DNA of 64,000 nucleotides. It comes from JBCCGR01 sp039029195. GTDB lineage: Bacteria > Pseudomonadota > Alphaproteobacteria > Rhizobiales > Rhizobiaceae. The DNA lies in assembly GCA_039029195.1 (NCBI GenBank), contig JBCCGR010000020.1:1-64000 (forward strand), given 5' to 3'. Made by a program: the position numbers and the translations under genes. Under the pieces are notes generated by a model. It had not been told where the DNA came from, did not search any database, and saw only the letters and a list, made by a program, of their open reading frames with translations. Shown here piece by piece: positions 51,454 to 60,045 of the stretch; positions within the stretch are counted from its first letter, which is position 1; every line of letters starts with the position of its first letter.

Positions 51454-52434
51454 TCAGTATCCCCGTATCGGGTCGACCACGTTCTGCAACGGCTTCCCGT
51501 CCATCCATCGCTGCAGATTGGCGAGAAAGAGATCAAACGATGCCATCTCCCAGCCTTCAAACACAGAAGAACAATGAGGTGAGATCAGCACATTTTCGTC
51601 GTCCCAGAAGGGATGGTCGGCAGGCAATGGCTCAGTCTCAAAGACGTCGAGCACGGCACCCGCAACGTGTCCTGAACGCAGCGCGTCAAGAAGTGCAGTT
51701 TGATCGACCACACCGCCGCGTGAAACATCAGCGAGCACAGCGCCTGACTTAACGTTGGAAAGCAGATGCGCACTGATCAGCCCGCGAGTTTTATCTGTGA
51801 GCGGAGTTGAAATGGCTATGAAATCAGCCTCCGCAACCAGATCTGGCAGTTCCGCCGCCGCGCGAACCTCGTCCACATTCTCCATGGGCTCTGGCCTTGC
51901 CCGGCACCCTTTAACAGTCATGCCAAACGCCTTGGCTCTTAACGCCAAGGCCTGTCCGGTGCGGCCAAGACCGACAATCAGCAGGGTCTTCCCTTTCAGC
52001 GGGACAACCTTCCGTGCATTCCAGGCCCGTTCGGCCTTGTCCGCCAGCAGGCCCGGCACATCGAGGGTGAAATGCAGAAATCCACCCATCACATATTCAG
52101 CCATCATGTCGGCGGCCACGCCCGCAGTGTTGGTGACCAGAACCGTTTTTGGGTCCCAAACTCCGAAATGATCTGTCCCCGCTCCGCCATTAGCGATCCA
52201 TTTGGGGCCATGTTCCGTGAAGAGAGCGTTGCGAGGATAGGTCGGCGTTCCGTTGAACCGAACTGTGTAGACGATGTTCGGTCGGAACGCATCCAGCAGC
52301 TCCGGCAATGCTTCGTAGCTGTTGCACTCTCTGTATTCCACCTCTGGAAACCGGGCTCGAAGTTGTTCAGCAAAATGCGCCGTTTCGTCATTGTGCAGGA
52401 TGATTTTTGGATGCTTGGGCATTCGACTGCTCAT
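51454..52434 (-). CDS. D-2-hydroxyacid dehydrogenase (NAD-binding)
   Basis: A 326-residue enzyme of the D-isomer-specific 2-hydroxyacid dehydrogenase family. The Rossmann motif is VGLGRTGQALALRAKAFGM (154-172); catalytic Arg239 (DVSRGGVVD), a Glu in DVFETEPLP (Glu266) and His287 (ISPHCSS) are present. It interconverts a 2-oxoacid and its D-2-hydroxyacid. It is the last gene of the hyuA-hyuB-aminotransferase-racemase operon, 9 bp after the racemase stop. It converges on the flavoprotein operon. Confidence 0.92.
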   Translation of the reverse strand: MSSRMPKHPKIILHNDETAHFAEQLRARFPEVEYRECNSYEALPELLDAFRPNIVYTVRFNGTPTYPRNALFTEHGPKWIANGGAGTDHFGVWDPKTVLVTNTAGVAADMMAEYVMGGFLHFTLDVPGLLADKAERAWNARKVVPLKGKTLLIVGLGRTGQALALRAKAFGMTVKGCRARPEPMENVDEVRAAAELPDLVAEADFIAISTPLTDKTRGLISAHLLSNVKSGAVLADVSRGGVVDQTALLDALRSGHVAGAVLDVFETEPLPADHPFWDDENVLISPHCSSVFEGWEMASFDLFLANLQRWMDGKPLQNVVDPIRGY

Positions 52435-52443
52435 TCTTGTTTT

Positions 52444-53190
52444 TTACGAGCGGGATTTCGCCAACAACGAACCAAACCCATGAAGCGGTTCGCCAAATCC
52501 GACAGCTTGCAAAGCCTGATGCAACATGGCCTGATTGGACGAGATCACCGGTTTGCTGGTTCTCGTTTCCAGCGCATCGATAATCTCCACGGCGCGCATA
52601 TCGGTGCACGATAGAACGATCGCCTCGGCATCTGGATCGTCCGCTTTTAATCCCAGTTCCAACACAGCGTCTGGCGTCAGCGCACCCTGCCCTTCATTGT
52701 CGAGAGCGCCGTCCACCTCCGACCGGCGGACGGTTTTAATTCCCAGAGAGTTCAGAAACGAAACCGCCAGATCGTTGATGGCGGGAACATAGGGTGACGC
52801 AAATCCGATGCGGCTGACTCCCATCGTCTGAAGAGCAGACACAAGTGCGCCTGCTGCCGTCACCGTGGCAGCACCGCTCGTGGCATGGATTGTTTCAGCC
52901 AGGTGCCGGTCAAACTGGGGGCCGTGCGACAAGGTTGCTGACGTGCAGCCGTAAATGACCACATCGGGCTTAACCCCCATCAACAGCCGTAGCGGCTCAT
53001 CCAGATCAGACGCGCCCAGCCCCTGCATCTGTGTCTCATCGGGAATCTCGTCTTCGTCGTACCCGCCAAGCCGCGCAAAATGCATGCTGATCCCCACCGG
53101 ACGCATGAGCGCGAAATCAGCCTCAAGATTTGTGTTGGTGAAAGGGACAAGCACCCCTAATCGCGCCAGCCCGCGTGAGCTGCTGTTCAT
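52444..53190 (-). CDS. Asp/Glu racemase family, maleate isomerase-like (both cysteines present)
   Basis: A 248-residue two-domain isomerase. Cys82 lies in VIYGCTSATLSHG and Cys195 in VLSCTDMRAVEII, the two-cysteine pair used by maleate cis-trans isomerases and Asp/Glu/hydantoin racemases. The N-terminus (LGVLVPFTNTNLEADFALMRP) indicates the maleate-isomerase/arylmalonate-decarboxylase branch. It overlaps the aminotransferase stop by four bases. With hyuAB upstream, isomerisation of a hydantoin- or N-carbamoyl-derived intermediate or of an unsaturated diacid is plausible. Confidence 0.9.
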   Translation of the reverse strand: MNSSSRGLARLGVLVPFTNTNLEADFALMRPVGISMHFARLGGYDEDEIPDETQMQGLGASDLDEPLRLLMGVKPDVVIYGCTSATLSHGPQFDRHLAETIHATSGAATVTAAGALVSALQTMGVSRIGFASPYVPAINDLAVSFLNSLGIKTVRRSEVDGALDNEGQGALTPDAVLELGLKADDPDAEAIVLSCTDMRAVEIIDALETRTSKPVISSNQAMLHQALQAVGFGEPLHGFGSLLAKSRS

Positions 53191-54263
53191 GTGCCGTTCC
53201 TCCAGTCCTTGAGCGCATCAATTGCATTGCGAACATCGACCTTCGGCCCAATCGTCATGCGCAGCATGTGTGGGAGTCCTACCCCACCCTGCCCCCGCAA
53301 AAAGATCCCTTTCGAACGCATATGTTCATCTGCATGCCTGGCCTTGGCCTCACTGCCAAAATCAATCAGAACAAAGTTGGTAAAACTGTCGGCGACAGAA
53401 AAACCGGCACCGCGCAGATCATCTGTTGCCGAACGGCGAATGGCTGCCACCATCTCGCAGGTCTGATGCACATACGGCTGGTCGGATATCGCGGCCACGG
53501 CCGCGGCCTGGGCAATTGCTGAAATATTATTCGGATTCAGAACCTTTCGGACTTCCTGTGAAATCTCATCAGGAAAAAGCCCCCAACCCACCCGGAACCC
53601 GGCCATGCCATGGGCTTTCGAAAAGGTGCGCGTGACGACCGTGTTGCCTTCCGCAACCATTTCAAAACAGAATTCATCGAGATGGTCGGCGAATTCGCCG
53701 TACGCCTCGTCGATGACCAGCAACACGTCCTCACGCAACCCTTGCCGCAACCGAAGCAATTCCGATTTCGAAATCCGCGTTCCCGTGGGATTGCCCGGAT
53801 TGGCGATAAAGACAATGCCGGTGTCGGGCTGCACGGACGCCAGCAAGGCGTCCACATCGGCGGTCAGATTGTTTTCCTTGGCGGTATCAAAGCGGGCTTC
53901 CGCCAACCGCGTGGCGGTTCGAAAAAACGGATAGGCGTGCGCAGGCGCCAGAACTGCGCGCTCTGGTCCGGCAAATGTCCGCGCCAGCGCGTCAATAACC
54001 TCCAGCGAACCATTCCCGCAAAGCAGCTGTTCAAACGGAACTTCATGCAGGTGGGAAATCGCGGTGCGCAATTCTGTCCAATCAGGATCAGGGTATAGAT
54101 GGGATTTTCTCGTCGCGGCAATGACAGCATCTTCAACCCTTGGGCTTGGCGGTCGCAGGCTCTCATTCTGGCTGAGCGAGATCAGCGGAAATCCGTCCGG
54201 CGGCGACAAATCCGCCAGCTGATAGGCCGCCGATGCAGCAATATGAGTCCGCGCGATGCTCAT
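53187..54263 (-). CDS. HisC-like PLP aminotransferase (class I/II)
   Basis: A 358-residue fold-type I aminotransferase resembling histidinol-phosphate aminotransferase. GNGSLEVIDALARTF, IANPGNPTGTRIS, VIDEAYGEF and the Schiff-base Lys216 in TRTFSKAHGMAGFRVGW are present. It is not with his genes; it overlaps hyuB and the racemase gene by four bases each, so it must belong to this catabolic pathway. Transamination of the amino acid released after amide hydrolysis is the simplest role. Confidence 0.9.
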   Translation of the reverse strand: MSIARTHIAASAAYQLADLSPPDGFPLISLSQNESLRPPSPRVEDAVIAATRKSHLYPDPDWTELRTAISHLHEVPFEQLLCGNGSLEVIDALARTFAGPERAVLAPAHAYPFFRTATRLAEARFDTAKENNLTADVDALLASVQPDTGIVFIANPGNPTGTRISKSELLRLRQGLREDVLLVIDEAYGEFADHLDEFCFEMVAEGNTVVTRTFSKAHGMAGFRVGWGLFPDEISQEVRKVLNPNNISAIAQAAAVAAISDQPYVHQTCEMVAAIRRSATDDLRGAGFSVADSFTNFVLIDFGSEAKARHADEHMRSKGIFLRGQGGVGLPHMLRMTIGPKVDVRNAIDALKDWRNGT

Positions 54264-55909
54264 GATGCGCGCCCATAGACGGTCTTTGCAGCGCCCTCGC
54301 TGACAAGACCTTCATCGATATCGCGTTTCAGGTCTGCGGGCTCGCGTTCGGCCGGATCACCGAACCCGCCGCCACCGGGTGTTTGAAAGTAAAGATGCTC
54401 CCCGGCCCTAATGCGATATTCGCCCTTGCCTGCAAGATCAGGCCCGTTTTCGCCGATGCGAATGCGGCCTGCGGCACCGGCCTCACCACCTTCACGACCA
54501 CGCGCAGGGTGATCCACCCGCTCAACGGATAGAAACAGCAGGAAATCCTCATTCGTGGCGGATGAGACTTCGATATCCTGTCCAAGCCCTCCACGCATTC
54601 GCCCGGCGCCACCAGAATCTGGTCTCAGTTCCCGCCGATGAAACAGTATTGGGGCAACCGCCTCTGTGGTCTCGATCTGACTGCCCCACACGCCGCTCGG
54701 AAACGCCGTTGCCGACAACCCGTCAAGACCGGGCCGGGCACCGGTTCCGCCGTTGAACACAAGCTCCAGCGCGAACTGCGTTCCGCCGCGATCCACCGCT
54801 TCCGCCAAATGGCGCAGCGGCAGATCGTACATGCAGGACGCCCCTTCTGCTGGAACCCTGTCGGGTACCGCTTGGGAGAGGCAGCCGTAGACGAGGTCCG
54901 GTGTCATCTGGCCCAGCGTGTGGCGCATGGCGACGGGTGAAGGCGGCTGCGCATTCAGAATACATCCGGGTGGCGCCACGACCTTAAACGGTTCCAGCGA
55001 TCCGGCATTGTTGGGAATGTCAGGCCCAATAATGCAGCGCAGTGCAAACACAGAATAGGCCGCAGCGTAGTTGAGCGGCACGTTGATACCCTTGTTCACA
55101 CAAGGCGCGGTGCCTGTAAAATCGAGAAGGATGTGATCATCTTCGACATCCAGCCGCGCATGAAGTTCAATCGGCGCATCATAGCCATCGACCGTCAAAA
55201 CGCTTCGCCATGAGCCCTTTGGCAATTCAGCAATGGCCTGAAGTGTGCCACGGCGCGAGGTCTTGATGATGTGGTCGGCCAGTTCATCCAGTTCGACCCG
55301 TCCAAACTCTTCCATCATCTGGACCAATCGCGCAGCGCCCGCCTCGCAACAGGCAATCAAGGCATAGATGTCACCCTCGTTGGCGACCGGTTCGCGCGAA
55401 TTTGCTTTCACGATCTCCATCAACAGGTCGTTGACTTTGCCTTCGCTGACCAGTTCGCATGGGGGGATCAGTAACCCTTCATCGTAGATGTCCGATCCCT
55501 CCGGCCCCATGCCAAGACCACCCAAATCGACGAGATGCGAGGTACAGGACGTGAAGCCAACGACACGGTTTTCAAAAAATACCGGCATCAGCAGCAGGAA
55601 ATCGTTGAGATGACCTGATGCGATCCAGGGATCATTGGTCATGTAGATGTCTCCCGGTCGCATGGTCTGTCGTTCGAAGCGGGCGCACAGGGTTTTGACG
55701 GCTTCGGCCATCGTGTTGATATGCCCGGGTGTGCCGGTGACGGCCTGCGCGAGCATTCGTCCGTGCACATCAAAAATACCGGCGGAGATGTCGCCGCATT
55801 CCCGCACAATCGGGCTGAATGCCGCGCGCACGAGTGCCTGCCCCTGTTCTTCCACCACCGCCAAAAGGCGGTTCCACATCACCTGCAATTGGGTTTTGTC
55901 AGGCGTCAT
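54260..55909 (-). CDS. hyuB: Hydantoinase B/oxoprolinase family protein
   Basis: A 549-residue HyuB-type subunit. The opening MWNRLLAVVEEQGQALVRAAFSPIVRECGDISAGIFDVHG, the PGDIYMTNDPWIASGHLND motif, and the C-terminal HLYFQTPGGGGFGDPAERE are characteristic. Together with HyuA it hydrolyses cyclic amides (hydantoins, 5-oxoproline) or carboxylates ketones with ATP, depending on subgroup. Start and stop overlap its neighbours by four bases, so a tight complex with HyuA is expected. Confidence 0.93.
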   Translation of the reverse strand: MTPDKTQLQVMWNRLLAVVEEQGQALVRAAFSPIVRECGDISAGIFDVHGRMLAQAVTGTPGHINTMAEAVKTLCARFERQTMRPGDIYMTNDPWIASGHLNDFLLLMPVFFENRVVGFTSCTSHLVDLGGLGMGPEGSDIYDEGLLIPPCELVSEGKVNDLLMEIVKANSREPVANEGDIYALIACCEAGAARLVQMMEEFGRVELDELADHIIKTSRRGTLQAIAELPKGSWRSVLTVDGYDAPIELHARLDVEDDHILLDFTGTAPCVNKGINVPLNYAAAYSVFALRCIIGPDIPNNAGSLEPFKVVAPPGCILNAQPPSPVAMRHTLGQMTPDLVYGCLSQAVPDRVPAEGASCMYDLPLRHLAEAVDRGGTQFALELVFNGGTGARPGLDGLSATAFPSGVWGSQIETTEAVAPILFHRRELRPDSGGAGRMRGGLGQDIEVSSATNEDFLLFLSVERVDHPARGREGGEAGAAGRIRIGENGPDLAGKGEYRIRAGEHLYFQTPGGGGFGDPAEREPADLKRDIDEGLVSEGAAKTVYGRAS

Positions 55910-58002
55910 TGCAGTTCTCGCCTCCTAACGAGCCAGATATTGCCCTCGCCATCAATCCGGGCGTCAAAATCTGAGCTGACGAGCGTTGTGGTCTGGGGTT
56001 CGATGATCAGCGCTGGACCACCGATCTTGTCCCCGGCTGACAATGCCCCGCGATGGAAAAGGCCAGCTTCGATCGGTTGGCCCGTCAGATCACAGACAAT
56101 GGTCCTTGTTTCACCGGACTGGATCTTGCTGCCCTGTTGGAGGGATGAATAGCGCTTGGGTTCTTCTTGCTGGTTCTTAAGAGACAGGCCCCAGTTCAGA
56201 ATTTCTATCGTCATGCCGGGCACAGTCCGGGTGAACTGGTTTGCATATTCCGCTTCGAACGCTGACCGCAGTGTTGCCATGTCATCGCTTAGCAACGGGC
56301 GACTTGGCAGTTCGATTTCAATTTCATGGCCCTGCCCGTGATAGCGCATGAACGCGATGCGGCGCTGCTCAAGTTCGCCACTGGGCGAACCGGCCCGCAC
56401 CACCTTTTCCGCCTCACCGAGCATTTCATCGAAGACATGATTGATGTCGTCGACGGACAGGAAGTCCAGGGTCGTGTAGTGGGACCGGACAATCTCGAAC
56501 GAAACCGGGGCGAACAAAAACCCAACCGCTGAGCCGACACCCGGGCTCCTTGGGATCAAAATTCGGTCGACCTGCGCTCGCCTCGCAACCCGTGTCGCAT
56601 GCAGGGGGCCGTTGCCGCCAAAAGCGATCATCAGTCGCTTGCTCAAGTCCTTGCCAGATTCAACGGCATGCATGCGACCGGCGGCCGCCATGTTCTCATC
56701 AACAAGGCCGCTCACCGCATGGGCAGACTGATGCGGAGCAAGGCCAAGCGCTGTACCTACATCGCGATCTAAGGCGGCACGGGCCTTTTCCTGAATGATC
56801 TCAAGACGACCCTCGGCGAAATATTCTGAGCGAATATAGCCCTGCACCACATCCGCATCCGTGACCGTTGGCTGAACGCCTCCCTTGCCGAATGCCGCAG
56901 GACCCGGATCAGAACCCGCGCTTTCCGGACCCACGTGAATGCGCTCGAGCCGGTCGACGCTGGCAATTGACCCGCCGCCCGCGCCAATCTCGATCATCTC
57001 AATCACCGGAATGCGCACCGGCATTCCCGAACCCTTGATAAAACGCTCCGCGCGCGAAATTTCGAATTTGCGAGCCGTTTGCGGGCGAAACCGATCAATC
57101 AGGCACAGCTTGGCGGTTGTACCGCCCATATCGAAGGACAAAACCTCATCTTCACCAGCCTGCCGTGCGATGCGCGCAGCCAGAATGGCACCGCCAGCCG
57201 GACCCGACTCCACAAGCCGGATCGGCAACCGGGTCGCCGTCTCAATTGTTGTCATGCCACCGCTTGCAGTCATCATCAAAATCGGACAGGCGAGACCCTG
57301 TTTTTCAAAACGGGTTTTGAAATCGTTGAGATAGTCTCCCATCAAGGGCTGCACGTAGGCGTTGGCAATTGTCGTGCACAACCTGTCGAACTCACGCGCT
57401 TCCGGGCTGACGTCATGGCTAAGAGAAATGCGAAGGTCGGAAAGGTGTTCCAGCAACAGTTGGCGCAACGCGAGTTCATGCGCCGGATTGGCATATGAAT
57501 GAAGAAGGCAGATCGCAACCGCTTCGATCTCTGCTGACTTCAGCGCCTCAATAAGTGTTGGAACGCCATCGACGTCAAGCGGTTCTAGTTCCTCACCGCG
57601 CACGTTCATACGCCCGCCAATCGTGAACGACCGCGAACGCGGCACAATCAGATCCGGCTTTTCCAGATTTATCGCATATTGGCTGTAGCGCCGCTCATAC
57701 GCGATCTCCAGAATGTCCCGAAACCCGCTGTTCGTGATTGTGGCAACCTTTGCACCACGGCGCTCGATCAACGCGTTTGTTGCGAGCGTCGTGCCATGGA
57801 TAAGCCCGGAGACGTCACTCCAGTTCGCGCCAGCCTGTTGCAGCACATGACACGCGCCATCAAGCGCCCCGAGCGCCGGTTGGTGAGGCGTTGTGGGCGT
57901 TTTGGTCGAAATCAGGCGATTGGTGGCAGTGTCCAGCAACACCGTGTCTGTGAAGGTTCCGCCAATGTCGATTGCCAAACGCAACCCGGATTGATTGCTC
58001 AT
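55906..58002 (-). CDS. hyuA: Hydantoinase A/oxoprolinase family protein
   Basis: A 698-residue ATP-dependent subunit. The N-terminal actin-like ATPase motif is LAIDIGGTFTDTVLLD, with SGLIHGTTLATNALIERRGAKVATI shortly after; a second phosphate motif VLSFDMGGTTAKLCLI and GAGGGSIASVD follow, then FGGNGPLHA. These are standard for HyuA/acetone carboxylase beta/oxoprolinase proteins. It is the promoter-proximal gene of a five-gene reverse operon and is divergent from the ABC transporter operon across 382 bp. The symbol reflects the family, not a proven substrate. Confidence 0.93.
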   Translation of the reverse strand: MSNQSGLRLAIDIGGTFTDTVLLDTATNRLISTKTPTTPHQPALGALDGACHVLQQAGANWSDVSGLIHGTTLATNALIERRGAKVATITNSGFRDILEIAYERRYSQYAINLEKPDLIVPRSRSFTIGGRMNVRGEELEPLDVDGVPTLIEALKSAEIEAVAICLLHSYANPAHELALRQLLLEHLSDLRISLSHDVSPEAREFDRLCTTIANAYVQPLMGDYLNDFKTRFEKQGLACPILMMTASGGMTTIETATRLPIRLVESGPAGGAILAARIARQAGEDEVLSFDMGGTTAKLCLIDRFRPQTARKFEISRAERFIKGSGMPVRIPVIEMIEIGAGGGSIASVDRLERIHVGPESAGSDPGPAAFGKGGVQPTVTDADVVQGYIRSEYFAEGRLEIIQEKARAALDRDVGTALGLAPHQSAHAVSGLVDENMAAAGRMHAVESGKDLSKRLMIAFGGNGPLHATRVARRAQVDRILIPRSPGVGSAVGFLFAPVSFEIVRSHYTTLDFLSVDDINHVFDEMLGEAEKVVRAGSPSGELEQRRIAFMRYHGQGHEIEIELPSRPLLSDDMATLRSAFEAEYANQFTRTVPGMTIEILNWGLSLKNQQEEPKRYSSLQQGSKIQSGETRTIVCDLTGQPIEAGLFHRGALSAGDKIGGPALIIEPQTTTLVSSDFDARIDGEGNIWLVRRRELQ

Positions 58003-58274
58003 GAATTTTGGTTTTCAAATGAAAGGGAGTGGCGCGATATGTTCCGGCTCAAGAGCCAAACTGATCAAGCAAGTTGATCGGCATCAGGTCGTCAAACGAC
58101 CAAGTCGCAGCCTGTTGCCCGCCGCGATAGCGGGTCACGCAATCCGATCAGGGCAAACAAAGTGCGCATACAGCATCTCCTGCCGCCGAGTGTGCATAGG
58201 GTTTGGCGCAAGCGTCAAACGAAAAAACCGCCACGTGATGCCGCAATGGCGACGTGCAAGGAAAATTCCTGTTC
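58003..58274. other. hyuA/transporter divergent intergenic region
   Basis: Part of a 382-bp gap between the hyuA start and the first binding-protein gene. I see no gene in it. It must hold the two divergent promoters; the one clear structural signal is the repeat at 58275-58293, closer to the transporter side. Confidence 0.5.
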
Positions 58275-58293
58275 TTTGATCATTTGATCAAAT
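58275..58293. promoter_or_regulatory. Tandem TTTGATCA repeat with palindrome (operator candidate)
   Basis: TTTGATCA occurs twice head to tail (58275-58282, 58283-58290). The second copy lies in the perfect 12-bp palindrome ATTTGATCAAAT (58282-58293). It is 92 bp upstream of the first binding-protein start and 273 bp from hyuA. It is AT-rich against its surroundings and may bind the regulator of both divergent operons. Confidence 0.5.
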
Positions 58294-58384
58294 TTATCTT
58301 CATGGCTTGTGTTGGCCTATGGACCTCTTCTGAGATTGCTGGCACGATAAGAAAAAACTCCAATCACAAACTGGGAGCAAATCC

Positions 58385-59968
58385 ATGAATTTATTCCGAA
58401 CCTTGCTGGCGACCACCGCACTGGCGATGACAGTGACGGCTGCCAATGCTGAAACCCTGCGCTGGGCGCGCGCCGGTGATTCCCTGACCCTCGACCCGCA
58501 TGCTCAGAACGAAGGCCCGACCTCGGCGCTCGCACACCAGATCATGGAACCGCTGGTCATGCGCGACATGACCGGAAAAATCGTTCCTGCCCTGGCAACA
58601 GAATGGGCTCCGAGCAAGGAAGACCCGAATGTCTGGAAATTCAAACTGCGCGAAGGGGTGAAATTCCACGACGGCTCCGAGTTCGACAGTGAGGATGCAG
58701 TCTTCTCTTTCAACCGCGCCATGACCAAAGACTCCGATTACAAAGAACTGCTCGCTTCAGTGAAAGAAGTGCGCGCGGACGGAAAATACGGCTTTGAGAT
58801 TGTGACCAACGGTCCAAACCCGATCATGCCGAGCAACCTGACCAACCTGTTCATCATGGACAAGCAATGGTCGGAGAAAAACAACGCCGTGAAGGTGCAG
58901 GATTATGAGGGTGGTGAAGACACATTTGCCGCCAAAAACGCCAACGGCACTGGCCCTTACAAGCTTATCAGCCGTGAGCCCGACGCCAAGACAGTTCTGA
59001 AAATCAACGACGATTACTGGGGCAAGGGTGAGTTTCCGATGGAAGTCACCGAGATCATCTACACCCCGATCCAGAATCAGGCGACCCGCGTTGCCGCCCT
59101 GTTGTCGGGTGAAGTTGATTTCATTCAGGATGTGCCTGTGCAGGACCTGAAGCGCGTGGATGATGCAGACGGGCTACAGGTTAAAACAGCACCGCAAAAC
59201 CGCGTCATTTTCTTCGGAATGAACCAGGGTGATGCCGATCTGAAAGCGGACGATGTGGAAGGCAAGAACCCGCTTGCTGACAAGCGCGTTCGCGTTGCCA
59301 TGAGCATGGCGATCAACCGCGAGGCCATCAAGAAAGTGGTGATGCGCGACCAGTCCATTCCTGCCGGTGTCATCTCGCCACCATTTGTGAATGGTTGGAC
59401 CAAGGAACTCGACGCAGTGCCCGCCACTGATCTGGAAGGCGCAAAAAAGCTGATGCAGGAAGCCGGATATGGCGACGGATTTTCAATCCGTCTCGACTGC
59501 CCGAACGACCGCTACATCAACGATGAGGCGATCTGCCAGGCAGCCGTTGGCATGCTGGCGCAAATTGGTGTGAAGGTGCAGCTCGACGCCAAGCCGAAAG
59601 CCCAGCACTTCCCGCTGATCAGCAACCTGACCACCGACTTCTACATGCTCGGTTGGGGCGTTCCGACTTACGATTCAGAGTACATTTTCAACTTCCTGGC
59701 CCACTCCAAGGGTGAGAAGTACGGCTCCTGGAACGGCACACGCTTTTCCAATGCCGACCTCGACAAGAAGATTGAAGCGCTTGCTTCTGAAACTGACCTC
59801 GAGAAGCGCAACGGCATGATCGCTGACATCTGGAAAGTGGTGAAAGACGAAGCGCTTTACATCCCAATCCACCATCAGGTGCTGAACTGGGGCATGTCGG
59901 ACAAGGTGGAAACAGTTGTTGCACCTGACGACACAGCCAAGTTCAAATACTTCAAGCTCAGCAAATAA
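58385..59968 (+). CDS. ABC transporter substrate-binding protein, family 5 (first of two)
   Basis: A 527-residue periplasmic binding protein of the DppA/OppA family. The signal peptide is MNLFRTLLATTALAMTVTAANAE. The mature protein begins TLRWARAGDSLTLDPHAQNEG, with WKFKLREGVKFHDGSEFDSEDAVFS, the family signature. GGGAGC lies upstream of the ATG. A second family 5 protein follows immediately, then two permeases and an ATPase. Family 5 proteins bind peptides, opines and other amides; the ligand here is probably the substrate of the divergent hyu operon, by context only. Confidence 0.95.
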   Translation: MNLFRTLLATTALAMTVTAANAETLRWARAGDSLTLDPHAQNEGPTSALAHQIMEPLVMRDMTGKIVPALATEWAPSKEDPNVWKFKLREGVKFHDGSEFDSEDAVFSFNRAMTKDSDYKELLASVKEVRADGKYGFEIVTNGPNPIMPSNLTNLFIMDKQWSEKNNAVKVQDYEGGEDTFAAKNANGTGPYKLISREPDAKTVLKINDDYWGKGEFPMEVTEIIYTPIQNQATRVAALLSGEVDFIQDVPVQDLKRVDDADGLQVKTAPQNRVIFFGMNQGDADLKADDVEGKNPLADKRVRVAMSMAINREAIKKVVMRDQSIPAGVISPPFVNGWTKELDAVPATDLEGAKKLMQEAGYGDGFSIRLDCPNDRYINDEAICQAAVGMLAQIGVKVQLDAKPKAQHFPLISNLTTDFYMLGWGVPTYDSEYIFNFLAHSKGEKYGSWNGTRFSNADLDKKIEALASETDLEKRNGMIADIWKVVKDEALYIPIHHQVLNWGMSDKVETVVAPDDTAKFKYFKLSK

Positions 59969-59974
59969 CAACAA

Positions 59975-60004
59975 TGGCCGATCGCTCTTTTGGGCGGTCG
60001 GCCA
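59975..60004 (+). terminator. Hairpin between the two binding-protein genes
   Basis: TGGCCGATCGCTC and GGGCGGTCGGCCA pair over 13 positions, with G-U wobbles, around a TTTT loop. AAAACAATTTTG follows rather than a long T-run, so it is more likely an mRNA-stabilising or attenuating structure than a full terminator. Confidence 0.5.
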
Positions 60005-60045
60005 AAACAATTTTGCGCCATCCAGAAATCGCAGGGACAACCAAG

